Assembly (NCBI GenBank): GCA_964431495.1
Contig: CAYSJU010000006.1
Span: 1-64,000 of the forward strand
DNA length: 64,000 bases
Direction of reading: 5' to 3'
Source of the DNA: CAYSJU01 sp964431495
Lineage (GTDB): Bacteria; Omnitrophota; Gorgyraeia; Tantalellales; Tantalellaceae
Positions 56,639-64,000 of the stretch are shown here, piece by piece; within the stretch, counting starts at the first letter, position 1, and every line of letters starts with the position of its first letter. Position numbers and translations under genes: made by a program. A model generated the notes under the pieces. The model made no database searches. It saw only the letters and a program-made list of their open reading frames with translations, and was not told the DNA's origin.

Positions 56639-57319
56639 ATGATGAAAATCGATATTTTGACCTTATTCCCCGAGATGTTCAAAGGGTCGCTTGACGAGTC
56701 CATGCTGAAGATAGCGCGCGCGAAAGGCAAGGCCGTGATAAATATACACAGCCTCAGAAAATGGACTCATGACAGGCACCGGACCGCGGATGACAAACCT
56801 TTCGGCGGCGGCCCGGGCATGGTCATGAAGGTCGAGCCGGTAGACAGGGCCCTGGCAGAGATAAAAGAAAAGGCAGGGGGGGATGTAAGCTCTGCGGTTA
56901 TTCTTTTGACCCCGCAGGGAAAAAAATTCAACCAGGATCTGGCGAGAGAGATATCCCTGCTGGAACATATTCTCCTTGTATGCGGGCATTATGAGGGAGT
57001 TGACGAGCGGATAAGGGGCCTCGTGGATCTCGAGATATCGATAGGCGATTATATTCTCACCTGCGGTGAGATACCGGCAATGGTGTTATGTGATGCCGTA
57101 GTGCGCCTTGTCCCGGGTGTCCTGGGCGCGGAAGATTGTTTGCTGGAAGAATCGTTCGAGAACGGCTTGCTGGAATACCCGCAGTACACGCGGCCGGCGG
57201 AATACAAAAAGATGAAGGTCCCCGAGGTTCTTTTATGCGGGGACCCTAAAAAAATAGAAAAATGGAGAACCAGAGAGGCTTTGAAGCGAACACGGGAGAG
57301 AAGGCCCGATCTGGGGTAG
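56639..57319 (+). CDS. trmD: tRNA (guanine(37)-N1)-methyltransferase
   Basis: 226 residues. TrmD makes m1G37, needed for reading-frame maintenance. IDILTLFPEMF, the DKPFGGGPGMVMKVEP loop, LTPQGKKFNQ, and the deep-knot motif SIGDYILTCGEIPAMVLCDAVVRLVPGVLG are present. ATG 56639 and ATG 56642 are both possible. The order rpsP-trmD-rplS is conserved. Confidence 0.96.
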   Translation: MMKIDILTLFPEMFKGSLDESMLKIARAKGKAVINIHSLRKWTHDRHRTADDKPFGGGPGMVMKVEPVDRALAEIKEKAGGDVSSAVILLTPQGKKFNQDLAREISLLEHILLVCGHYEGVDERIRGLVDLEISIGDYILTCGEIPAMVLCDAVVRLVPGVLGAEDCLLEESFENGLLEYPQYTRPAEYKKMKVPEVLLCGDPKKIEKWRTREALKRTRERRPDLG

Positions 57320-57323
57320 CTAC

Positions 57324-57350
57324 TGTAGGCGTTTGATCTATCAAGCCCTG
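57324..57350. repeat. degraded palindrome copy before rplS
   Basis: TGTAGGCGTTTGATCTATCA then AGCCCTG: a single module B with several changes and recognisable TGTAGGcG/gCCCTG ends. Confidence 0.65.
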
Positions 57351-57366
57351 AAAGGGAGGAGAGGAA

Positions 57367-57717
57367 ATGAAGAAAGGCATGGAAAACTTCGAGAAGACAT
57401 ATACTCGGAAGGATAAGCTGGATATTAGAATAGGAGATACCGTCGATGTGTACTTCCGGATCACCGAAGGGGACAAGACTCGTATTCAGACCTTCAGCGG
57501 AATAATCATCGCAAGAAAAGGTTCCGGTCCGCGGGAGACGTTTACGGTCAGGAGGATATCATACGGTGAAGGCGTGGAGCGTGTTTTTCCGGTAAGCTCT
57601 CCGCTGGTGGAAAAGGTCGTTCCGAGAAAAAGAGGAAAGGTCCGCCGGGCCAAGCTCTATTATCTGCGAAGCAGAAAAGGTAAGAAGGCGACGAAAGTTA
57701 AAGAAAAGGTTGGATAA
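57367..57717 (+). CDS. rplS: 50S ribosomal protein L19
   Basis: 116 residues. DIRIGDTVDVYFRITEGDKTRIQTFSGIIIARKGSG, ETFTVRRISYGEGVERVFPVSSPLVEKV and RAKLYYLRSRKGKKATKVKEK are diagnostic. GAAAGGGAGGAGAGG precedes the ATG. Its stop TAA (57715-57717) is in the same frame as rnhB, which begins directly after. Confidence 0.96.
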   Translation: MKKGMENFEKTYTRKDKLDIRIGDTVDVYFRITEGDKTRIQTFSGIIIARKGSGPRETFTVRRISYGEGVERVFPVSSPLVEKVVPRKRGKVRRAKLYYLRSRKGKKATKVKEKVG

Positions 57718-57720
57718 AAG

Positions 57721-58386
57721 ATCGTTTCAGGAAAGCCTTTTGAAACAGTTTTTTCCTATGAGGACAGGGCCAGGGAATCCGGCTATTCCCTGGTCGCGGG
57801 AATAGACGAGGCCGGAAGAGGACCCCTGGCAGGGCCTGTAGTCGCGTCAGCGGTCATCGTCCATGACACCGGCTTTGTCGAGAGAATAGATGACTCGAAA
57901 AAACTGACAGAGAAGAGAAGGGAAAAGGCGTATATCGATATAGTGCGAAGATGTGATGTGGGGATAGGTGTCGCCAGTGTCTGGGAAATAGACCGTATTA
58001 ATATACTTAACGCGACCCTGTTGGCGATGAAGAGGGCCGTTCATGAACTCAATGATGCTCCTGACTACCTCTTGATAGACGGCCGGATGGACATACCAGT
58101 TCCGCAGGAGCGCACATATCTTATTTCCGGCGAAAGCAAAAGCACCTCCATCGCATGCGCGTCCATAATAGCCAAGGTTTTCAGGGACAGGATAATGCTG
58201 AAGGAGGACCGCAGATATCCTCATTACGGATTCTGCAGGCATAAGGGATACGGAACACATGAACATATGGAGGCCATTAAGAGACACGGCCTTTCACCGA
58301 TACATCGAAGGACTTTCGGGCCTTTTGGAGGGAAAAGAGGGCGGAGGCTGTATCGGACAAAGCGTGAAGAGAACGCATATTCATAA
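57721..58386 (+). CDS. rnhB: ribonuclease HII with no standard start codon
   Basis: RNase HII cuts RNA in RNA-DNA hybrids and removes single ribonucleotides. Read from ATC 57721 the protein has 221 residues: IVSGKPFETVFSYEDRARES, then the catalytic GIDEAGRGPLAGPVVAS, DYLLIDGRMD, SIACASIIAKVFRDR and HKGYGTHEHMEAI. Between the in-frame TAA of rplS (57715-57717) and the catalytic motif there is no ATG, GTG or TTG; the first GTG (57943) would remove the first catalytic Asp and Glu. ATC at 57721 lies where homologues begin; CTG at 57790 is the only other near-cognate. Gene identity is firm, the start is not. Confidence 0.88.
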   Translation: MVSGKPFETVFSYEDRARESGYSLVAGIDEAGRGPLAGPVVASAVIVHDTGFVERIDDSKKLTEKRREKAYIDIVRRCDVGIGVASVWEIDRINILNATLLAMKRAVHELNDAPDYLLIDGRMDIPVPQERTYLISGESKSTSIACASIIAKVFRDRIMLKEDRRYPHYGFCRHKGYGTHEHMEAIKRHGLSPIHRRTFGPFGGKRGRRLYRTKREENAYS

Positions 58387-58403
58387 AAAAAGGAGCAAAT
58401 GGC

Positions 58404-60107
58404 ATGGGGTTAAACTACGACAGAAAGATAGCCGCTGAGATCAAACTGAAGAATATCGAAGATATCGCGAAAAAAGCGAGGATACCTGTAAAGAGTCTCA
58501 AGCTTTACGGGAAATATCTGGCCAAGGTCCCGGCTGAGCTTTTAAAAGAAAGCCTTAAAAAGCGCAAAGAGGGGAAATTGATCCTGGTCACGTCAATAAC
58601 TCCTACGGCCATGGGAGAAGGTAAGACGGTCAACACGATCGGCCTGGGAATGGCCATTAATAGACTCGGGAAAAAGGCCATAACATGCATAAGGCAGTCG
58701 TCACTTGGACCCATCTTCGGCGTTAAAGGAGGAGCGACAGGCGGTGGGCACTCTCAGGTGCTTCCAGCTGAGGAGATCAATCTGCATATGACCGGGGATT
58801 CATACGCGGTGGAAAACGCCCAGAACTTATGCGCGGCGGTCCTCGATAACAATTTTTTCTGGGGAAACCCACGAAAATTAGACAAGGAAAAGGTGACATG
58901 GAGAAGAGTGATGGATGTCAATGACAGGTCGCTCAGGAACATCACCATCGGCGGAGGCGGAAAACTTCACGGGGTCAACCGCAAGACCGGAGTTGATATA
59001 ACACCGGCCGGTGAGTGCATGGCTATTCTGTCACTGGCAAAAGACCTGAAAGACCTCAGGGCCAGGCTAGGCAGCATCGTGGTCGGATATGACGATAACG
59101 GAAAGCCCGTTACCGCTGAAGATCTGAAGGTCGCGGGAGCAATGGCCGCTCTCCTTAAGGAAGCGTTTAACCCGAATATCGTCCAGACATCGGAGCACAC
59201 CCCGTGTTTTATACACACGGGATCTTTCGCGAACGTGTCGCACGGGTCCAGCTCTGTTATCGCTGATAAGATGGCGTTAAGACTCGCGGATTACGTGATA
59301 ACCGAGAGCGGATTTGGGGCAGATCTTGGGGCGGAGAAGTTCTTCAATATCAAATGCCGGCAGGCGGGATTGAAACCGAGCGTGGCCGTGATCAACTGTT
59401 CGGTCAGGGCACTTAAAGTGCATAGCGGAGATTTCACGTTTAAAACCACGGCTCTCCCGGACGAATTGAAAAAGGAGAACCTGTCCGCGGTAGACCGGGG
59501 GTGTTCTAACCTTGAAAAGCAGGTGGAGAACCTGAAGACATTCGGTGTGCCGGTGGTGATCTGTATTAACCGCTTCGACAGCGATACCAAGAAAGAGATC
59601 GACGTGGTCCTGAGGCGCGCCGAGGCGCTTGAAGTAGAAGGTACAGCGATAAGTGAAGTTTACAAGTTGGGAAGTAAAGGCGCCACGGAACTTGCCAGGG
59701 CCGTCATTAAAGCGGCAAAGGTGAAGTCCAAGTTCAGGTATCTTTATCCCGTGGACATGAACCTTAAAAATAAAATAGAACGGATCGCGAAATCCATGTA
59801 CGGCGCAAGTGAAATAAAGTATTCCGATGAAGCAGTGAAAAGTATTGCGTTGATCGAGGCTGCCAAGCTTGATCAAATACCGGTATGTATGGCCAAGACA
59901 CATCTGTCGCTTTCTAACAGTCCCAAGAAAAAGGGACGTCCCAGGGGATTTACGCTGACAGTGGGAAACATCAGAGCCGATGCCGGAGCGGGATACATAG
60001 TCGTTCAAAGCGAGGGCATAAATACCATGCCGGGACTTCCGAGACACCCGCGAGTCGCGAGTATTGACGTGGACGTAAAGACAGGAAAAACGAAAGGATT
60101 GTTTTGA
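58404..60107 (+). CDS. fhs: formate-tetrahydrofolate ligase
   Basis: 567 residues. It joins formate to tetrahydrofolate with ATP, the entry step of the methyl branch of the Wood-Ljungdahl pathway and a general C1 source. LVTSITPTAMGEGKTVNTIGLG is the ATP-binding loop, RQSSLGPIFGVKGGATGGGHSQV and ITESGFGADLGAEKFFNIKCR are signatures. AAAGGAGC precedes ATG 58404. It overlaps fchA by 4 bp. Confidence 0.96.
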   Translation: MGLNYDRKIAAEIKLKNIEDIAKKARIPVKSLKLYGKYLAKVPAELLKESLKKRKEGKLILVTSITPTAMGEGKTVNTIGLGMAINRLGKKAITCIRQSSLGPIFGVKGGATGGGHSQVLPAEEINLHMTGDSYAVENAQNLCAAVLDNNFFWGNPRKLDKEKVTWRRVMDVNDRSLRNITIGGGGKLHGVNRKTGVDITPAGECMAILSLAKDLKDLRARLGSIVVGYDDNGKPVTAEDLKVAGAMAALLKEAFNPNIVQTSEHTPCFIHTGSFANVSHGSSSVIADKMALRLADYVITESGFGADLGAEKFFNIKCRQAGLKPSVAVINCSVRALKVHSGDFTFKTTALPDELKKENLSAVDRGCSNLEKQVENLKTFGVPVVICINRFDSDTKKEIDVVLRRAEALEVEGTAISEVYKLGSKGATELARAVIKAAKVKSKFRYLYPVDMNLKNKIERIAKSMYGASEIKYSDEAVKSIALIEAAKLDQIPVCMAKTHLSLSNSPKKKGRPRGFTLTVGNIRADAGAGYIVVQSEGINTMPGLPRHPRVASIDVDVKTGKTKGLF

Positions 60108-60712
60108 CGGAAAGCGTTTTCTATTTACATGAGACCCTTGATAAGTATTTACATGACCTATCCGCCCGCAGGATAATTCCAGGAGGAGGAAGCGCGGCCG
60201 CGGCGGCAGCGGCATTAGGCGCCGGGCTCAATCTTATGGTCATTAACTATAGTATAAAAGAAGACAGCGACGGGGTGGAGGATAAAGGGCTGATCGTGTT
60301 AAAGGCAAAGCAGGAGGAGTTTTTAAGCAGGATCTCCGCTTTGATAGACGAGGATTGCAGGGTTTTCAGCGATCTGATGAGATCACTTTCTTCCGGGGAG
60401 GACGCGGAGGGAAAATACATACAGGCCGCGGAAGTACCCATGGACATATGCCGCGAATGCTGCGAGACAATGGAAATAACAGCCGTTCTTTCAGGGAATT
60501 GCAGCAAGAACCTGTTAACGGACGTGGGATGCGCCGGGCATATTATCAAGGCAGCGTTCCATTCTGCCGAGCTCAACGTGTTCATAAATCTGAAGCATAT
60601 AAAGGATAAAGGTTTCGCGCGGAAGGCCAGGGAGGAGCTTGACGGGATGTGCGGAAAAATAGAAGGCATGTCCGTGGAGATAATTGGCCGCGTCGAGAAG
60701 GATTTAATGTAG
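60104..60712 (+). CDS. fchA: methenyl-THF cyclohydrolase / formiminotransferase-cyclodeaminase family
   Basis: 202 residues. IIPGGGSAAAAAAALGAGLNLMV is the phosphate-binding glycine/alanine loop of the FTCD_C family. Acetogens and some other anaerobes have this stand-alone form beside fhs. It could act on methenyl-THF or formimino-THF; the context favours the C1 route, and FolD downstream also has cyclohydrolase activity. The TTG start at 60104 forms a TTGA overlap with fhs. The TAG stop (60710-60712) belongs to the TGTAGGGG end of a repeat. Confidence 0.88.
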   Translation: MTESVFYLHETLDKYLHDLSARRIIPGGGSAAAAAAALGAGLNLMVINYSIKEDSDGVEDKGLIVLKAKQEEFLSRISALIDEDCRVFSDLMRSLSSGEDAEGKYIQAAEVPMDICRECCETMEITAVLSGNCSKNLLTDVGCAGHIIKAAFHSAELNVFINLKHIKDKGFARKAREELDGMCGKIEGMSVEIIGRVEKDLM

Positions 60713-60768
60713 GGGTTCGATCTATCAAACCCTCAAGAACGTCTGGGGCCGGATAAATCCGACTTCCA
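60709..60768. repeat. paired palindromic element at the fchA stop
   Basis: TGTAGGGG (60709-60715), module B as GGGTTCGATCTATCAAACCC (60713-60732), then a diverged module A, GGGGCCGGATAAATCCGACT (about 60745-60764). The fchA stop codon is inside the first word. Confidence 0.85.
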
Positions 60769-60782
60769 CGTAAGGAGAAACG

Positions 60783-61646
60783 ATGGCTGAAGTGATAGAC
60801 GGCAGGAAAATCGCAATGGAAATGCAACGTTCCATAAAGGAGAAAGTTGAAGACCTCGAGTCCGTGTCCGGGCAGAGGCCGAAACTGGTCTCTATCATGA
60901 CGGGCAGTGAAAAGGAAGCAGAGCTCTATGTCAGGGTCCAGAAAAAGACAGCGGACTCAATAGGCATTGTTTTTGATACATGTGAACTTGACGAAAATAT
61001 AAAGCAGGGAGAGTTTATCCGAAAGATAGAAGAATTAAACAGGGATGGGCGCGTTACCGCCATGATAGTGCAGCACCCGCTTCCTGAAGGGCTTGATTAT
61101 GATAAGGTGATTTCAGCAATAAGACCTGAAAAGGACGCCGAAGGCATACATCCTTATAATCTGGGCAGGATATTCAGAAGAGACGCGTATATTGTTCCCT
61201 GCACGCCGGGGGCTGTTATGAAGATATTGAGGGTTAATGGGATAGACCCGTATGGCAAGGATGTCGTCATATTAGGACACTCCGCTATTGTTGGTAAGCC
61301 ATTGAGCCTGATGATGCTGAATGAGACGGCTACCACCGCGGTCTGCCATATAGGCACTGCCGAGAAGGGTAATATTACGGACTATACGCGGAAGGCGGAT
61401 ATACTCGTGGTAGCAGTGGGAAAGCCGGAAATGGTTAAGGGCGATTGGATAAAAAAAGGAGCGGCCGTTATAGACGTGGGGATAAATAATGTGGCCGGAA
61501 AGATAGTCGGTGACGTGGATTTCGGGGAAGTCAGTGAAAAGGCGTCCGTGATAACTCCTGTCCCGGGAGGGGTCGGGCCGGTCACGGTCTCTGTTCTGAT
61601 GAGAAACGTTTTGCGGGCATACGGGGTGCAGCATGGAAAAGTTTAA
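60783..61646 (+). CDS. folD: methylene-THF dehydrogenase / methenyl-THF cyclohydrolase
   Basis: 287 residues. FolD interconverts 10-formyl-, 5,10-methenyl- and 5,10-methylene-THF with NAD(P). YVRVQKKTADSIGI carries the catalytic Tyr and Lys, VQHPLPEGLDYDKVISAIRPEKDAEG the substrate site, PCTPGAVMKIL and VILGHSAIVGKPLSLMML the Rossmann part; the usual VGRS reads LGHS. TPVPGGVGPVTVSVLMRN is the C-terminal signature. It overlaps metF by 14 bp. Confidence 0.95.
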   Translation: MAEVIDGRKIAMEMQRSIKEKVEDLESVSGQRPKLVSIMTGSEKEAELYVRVQKKTADSIGIVFDTCELDENIKQGEFIRKIEELNRDGRVTAMIVQHPLPEGLDYDKVISAIRPEKDAEGIHPYNLGRIFRRDAYIVPCTPGAVMKILRVNGIDPYGKDVVILGHSAIVGKPLSLMMLNETATTAVCHIGTAEKGNITDYTRKADILVVAVGKPEMVKGDWIKKGAAVIDVGINNVAGKIVGDVDFGEVSEKASVITPVPGGVGPVTVSVLMRNVLRAYGVQHGKV

Positions 61647-62514
61647 AGAAAAAATAGAAAAAGGCAGATTTGTATTGACCACAGAGGTCGGTCCTCCGAA
61701 AGGCGTGTCCCTGGATGTTATTTTCGAAGACCTTGAGCACGTGAGGGGAATGGTGGACGCCGTGAACGTTACGGACCAGCAGAGCGCGATAATGAGGCTG
61801 GGAGCCGTTGCTGCCAGCAGGGCGCTTCTGGACAAAGGATTTGAGCCGATCTGTCAGTTTACGTGCAGGGACCGGAACCGTATAGCGCTCCAGTCAGATA
61901 TTTTATCAGCCTGTGCTCTGGGTATTGAGAATATCCTGGTCATGACCGGGGACCATCCGCTCCTGGGGGACCATCCCCAGGCCAAACCGGTCTATGATCT
62001 GGATTCAGTAGGTCTCCTCCATGCCGTTAAAGAACTGAGTAACGGGATTGACCTTGCCGGCAGAAAGCTTAACGGGGCTCCGAATTTCTGCGTCGGAGCC
62101 GTGGTTAACCCGGGCGCGGATCCGCTGGAACCGGAGATCATAAAGATGGAGAAGAAAGTGGCGGAAGGCGCGCGGTTCTTTCAGACACAGGCGATATTCG
62201 ATTTCGTGAAATTCAAGGAATTTATCGGCAGCATAAAACATCTGAGGTCAAAGATAAAACTGCTCGGAGGCATAGTCCCTCTACGTTCAGCCAAGATGGC
62301 GCGATACATGAACGCGAACATCCCCGGGGTCTTTATTCCCGATCCCATAATCGATAGGATAGAGAAAGCCTCGGATGTGGCCGAAGAATCTTCGGCAATA
62401 GCGGCGGATATACTGAAGGGTATACGCAAGGAGTGCGACGGGATACATTTTATGCCCATACGCGCCAACCACCTGGTCGCAAAGACTCTGGACAAAGCTG
62501 GAATAGCGAAGTAG
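61633..62514 (+). CDS. metF: methylene-THF reductase (MetF family)
   Basis: 293 residues. LTTEVGPPKGVSLDVIFEDLEHVRGMVDAVNVTDQQSAIMRLGA is the barrel start with the active-site Glu, FTCRDRNRIALQSDILSACALGIENILVMTGDHP the folate/flavin region. It makes 5-methyl-THF, completing the formate-to-methyl route begun by fhs. A partner metV-like zinc protein, found with some acetogen MetF, is not here. The stop is 15 bp before the next repeat. Confidence 0.93.
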   Translation: MEKFKEKIEKGRFVLTTEVGPPKGVSLDVIFEDLEHVRGMVDAVNVTDQQSAIMRLGAVAASRALLDKGFEPICQFTCRDRNRIALQSDILSACALGIENILVMTGDHPLLGDHPQAKPVYDLDSVGLLHAVKELSNGIDLAGRKLNGAPNFCVGAVVNPGADPLEPEIIKMEKKVAEGARFFQTQAIFDFVKFKEFIGSIKHLRSKIKLLGGIVPLRSAKMARYMNANIPGVFIPDPIIDRIEKASDVAEESSAIAADILKGIRKECDGIHFMPIRANHLVAKTLDKAGIAK

Positions 62515-62526
62515 CTTTGTTTAAAT

Positions 62527-62586
62527 GTAGGGGTTTGATTTATCAAACCCAAAAATGTTTCTGGGCTCGATAAATCGAGCTCCTAC
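62527..62586. repeat. paired palindromic element between metF and panB
   Basis: TGTAGGGG, module B GGGTTTGATTTATCAAACCC (62531-62550), then module A GGGCTCGATAAATCGAGC (62563-62580) and CTCCTACA. In reverse complement this equals the gatB copy, so the element is inserted in the opposite direction. Confidence 0.9.
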
Positions 62587-62633
62587 AGCAATGGTGACGA
62601 TGCTTGCGTTGGTATGACGCGGGAAAGGTGAGG

Positions 62634-63452
62634 ATGGCAGATAAGAAATTCACAGTTCTTGATTTTAAGCGAAAAAAGGAAGCCGGTGGTAAGATCACCA
62701 TGCTTACCGCTTATGATCACCCGATGGCCGCTTTGGTCGATAAGGCGGGTATTGACGCGGTAATCGTCGGCGATTCGGTCGGTATGGTCATATTGGGGTA
62801 TGAATCCACAGTGCGTGTCACAATGGATGAGATGATACATCATTCCAGGGCCGTTCGCAGGGGTATCAGGAACGCTTTTTTGATAGGGGATATGCCGTTC
62901 ATGTCCTATCAGGCAAGTGATGAGGACGCGGTCCGCAATGCCGGCAGGTTCGTAAAGGAGGCCGGATGCGATGCGGTCAAAATAGAGGGAGGGCGTGAGG
63001 TATGTTCCCGGGCAGAGGCGATCATGGATGCAGGGATACCGGTTCTTGGACATATCGGCCTTACTCCTCAAAGCGTAAGTAAGCTGGGGGGCTACAGGGT
63101 GCAGGGTAGGGACAGAGAGACAGCCGTCCGCCTGGTAGAGGACGCTGTTTTTCTGGAAAAGGCGGGGTGTTTCGCTGTAGTCCTGGAATGTGTGCCCAAA
63201 GAGCTCGCGCAAAAGATAACCGAAAAACTCCGTATTCCGACAATAGGTATTGGCGCCGGCTGTCATTGTGACGGCCAGGTTCTTGTGACGCATGACATCA
63301 TAGGCTATTTCGATAGATTCGTCCCGAAATTCGTAAAACAGTACGCAAATGTCAGTAAAAATATACTGGATGCTATAACAAGCTTTAAGAGTGAGACGGA
63401 ATCCGGCGCCTTTCCCGATGATGACCATTCTTTTACCTCTTTCAAGGGTTGA
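62634..63452 (+). CDS. panB: 3-methyl-2-oxobutanoate hydroxymethyltransferase
   Basis: 272 residues from ATG 62634. PanB transfers a hydroxymethyl group from methylene-THF to ketoisovalerate in pantothenate synthesis. KITMLTAYDHPMAALVDKAGIDAVIVGDSVGMV, FLIGDMPFMSYQ, VKIEGG and GHIGLTPQSVSKLGGYRVQGR are signatures. AAAGGTGAGG precedes 62634; earlier in-frame starts would run into the repeat. It uses the folate produced by the preceding genes and feeds CoA synthesis (coaD, coaE). Confidence 0.95.
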   Translation: MADKKFTVLDFKRKKEAGGKITMLTAYDHPMAALVDKAGIDAVIVGDSVGMVILGYESTVRVTMDEMIHHSRAVRRGIRNAFLIGDMPFMSYQASDEDAVRNAGRFVKEAGCDAVKIEGGREVCSRAEAIMDAGIPVLGHIGLTPQSVSKLGGYRVQGRDRETAVRLVEDAVFLEKAGCFAVVLECVPKELAQKITEKLRIPTIGIGAGCHCDGQVLVTHDIIGYFDRFVPKFVKQYANVSKNILDAITSFKSETESGAFPDDDHSFTSFKG

Positions 63453-63457
63453 CGCTT

Positions 63458-64000
63458 ATGAGATCATACCTGGAAACATGGGATAGAGTCTTCGGCTCCA
63501 AGCGTGCAAAACGCATCTTCATAGCCGCTACACGCCAGAACATAGGAAAAACCACTATTTCCCTGGGCCTCATTTCAAATTTAAAAGACCGTTTTAAAAA
63601 AATAGGCTTTATCAAGCCTGTTGGACAGCGTTATCTGGTTGATGGTGGGCATAAAGCTGACGAAGATGCAATCCTTATGGACAGGATCTTCAATTTTAAC
63701 ATACCTCTCAGGGACATGTCGCCCGTTGCCGTTGAAAGAGGATACACGGAGAAGTTCATTGACGGGCTTGTGGAACAGGATACATCCAGAGAGATAAAGG
63801 AAGCGTTCGCGCGTGTCGCTTCCGAAAAGCATCTTGTTATCATCGAAGGCACCGGCCATGCCGGAGTAGGGTCGGTATTTGACCAGTCCAATGCGGCAGT
63901 GGCAAAAATGCTGGGCTCAAAGGTCATACTTATATCTTCCGGCGGAGTCGGACAGCCCATAGACGAAGTGATGCTGAATAAGTCCCTTTTTGACAAGCTG
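63458..64000 (+). CDS. BioD/Pta-N-like P-loop ATPase (COG0857-type), cut by the window end
   Basis: The first 181 codons are present and the frame is open at 64000. IFIAATRQNIGKTTISLGLI (about residues 25-44) is a deviant Walker A like dethiobiotin synthetase. GFIKPVGQRY and VIIEGTGHAGVGSVFDQSNAAVAKMLGSKVILISSGG match the BioD-like domain found at the N-terminus of long phosphotransacetylases and as stand-alone DRTGG proteins. What follows is unknown, so function is open. It starts 5 bp after panB. Confidence 0.75.
   Translation, partial: MRSYLETWDRVFGSKRAKRIFIAATRQNIGKTTISLGLISNLKDRFKKIGFIKPVGQRYLVDGGHKADEDAILMDRIFNFNIPLRDMSPVAVERGYTEKFIDGLVEQDTSREIKEAFARVASEKHLVIIEGTGHAGVGSVFDQSNAAVAKMLGSKVILISSGGVGQPIDEVMLNKSLFDKL

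Noticed and set aside
59277..60215. 312-residue open frame on the minus strand
   Set aside because: Antisense to fhs, whose motifs are complete.

Overview
The window reads as one contiguous stretch of a bacterial chromosome with a single 100-N scaffold gap at 24479-24578. It is gene-dense and almost entirely core genome. Every recognised gene is on the + strand except rpmB. The cell is Gram-negative: there is a beta-barrel porin ending in Phe, a type IV pilus secretin, and a surA-pdxA-rsmA cluster. Several traits together suggest Omnitrophota (Candidatus Omnitrophica) or a close PVC-like relative: a TMTC-like membrane glycosyltransferase with TPRs, a bactofilin with a DNA-binding tail, a short Mfd, and a formate-to-methyl-folate operon. 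That placement is inference. I could not run a phylogeny.

Layout. 1-2100: porin with promoter, long leader and terminator. 2200-13200: rpmB(-), recG, rsmD-coaD-pta-ackA, rpmF-plsX-fabH-fabD, then a TMTC-like protein. 13340-24000: type IV pilus operon pilMNOPQ, a short DUF2344 protein, RNase G/E, and three prepilin-like proteins. 24000-29600: rplU-rpmA-obgE-proB-proA-nadD, a zinc-ribbon miniprotein, rsfS. 29500-37160: argS, a reduced Mfd, two parvulin-type foldases, pdxA, rsmA. 37300-44600: gatCAB, an S41 protease, a YibQ-like deacetylase, tsaD, an MgtC-family protein. 44670-47140: bactofilin-HTH, membrane-anchored HTH, PDZ protein and HAMP/coiled-coil protein. 47142-47800: non-coding and densely palindromic. 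47945-58390: polA-coaE-rho, rpmE-prfA-prmC-murA, rpsP-trmD-rplS-rnhB. 58400-63450: fhs-fchA-folD-metF and panB. 63458-end: a partial BioD-like ATPase.

How the genes work together. pta-ackA interconvert acetyl-CoA and acetate with ATP formation. fhs-fchA-folD-metF carry formate to 5-methyl-THF. plsX-fabH-fabD start lipid synthesis. The pilus genes supply the inner-membrane platform (PilMNO), PilP, the PilQ secretin and minor pilins; no pilB or pilT ATPase is in the window. Ribosome and translation genes (rpmB, rpmF, rplU, rpmA, rpsP, rplS, rpmE, rsmD, rsmA, trmD, prfA, prmC, gatCAB, argS, rsfS, tsaD) follow widely conserved orders.

Most unusual features. (1) Dispersed palindromic elements bounded by TGTAGGGG/CCCCTACA-like ends sit in spacers and repeatedly supply the stop codon or last codons of the upstream gene. 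(2) A 70-bp element with perfect 23-bp arms occurs twice in opposite orientation. (3) 47199-47755 holds two long nested imperfect palindromes plus two more hairpins. (4) Mfd has lost its UvrA-binding and C-terminal modules. (5) A bactofilin is fused to a helix-turn-helix and followed by a membrane-anchored helix-turn-helix. (6) rnhB has no ATG, GTG or TTG start. (7) Many spacers hold different degenerate short repeats. No tRNA, rRNA, CRISPR array, insertion sequence or prophage was recognised.
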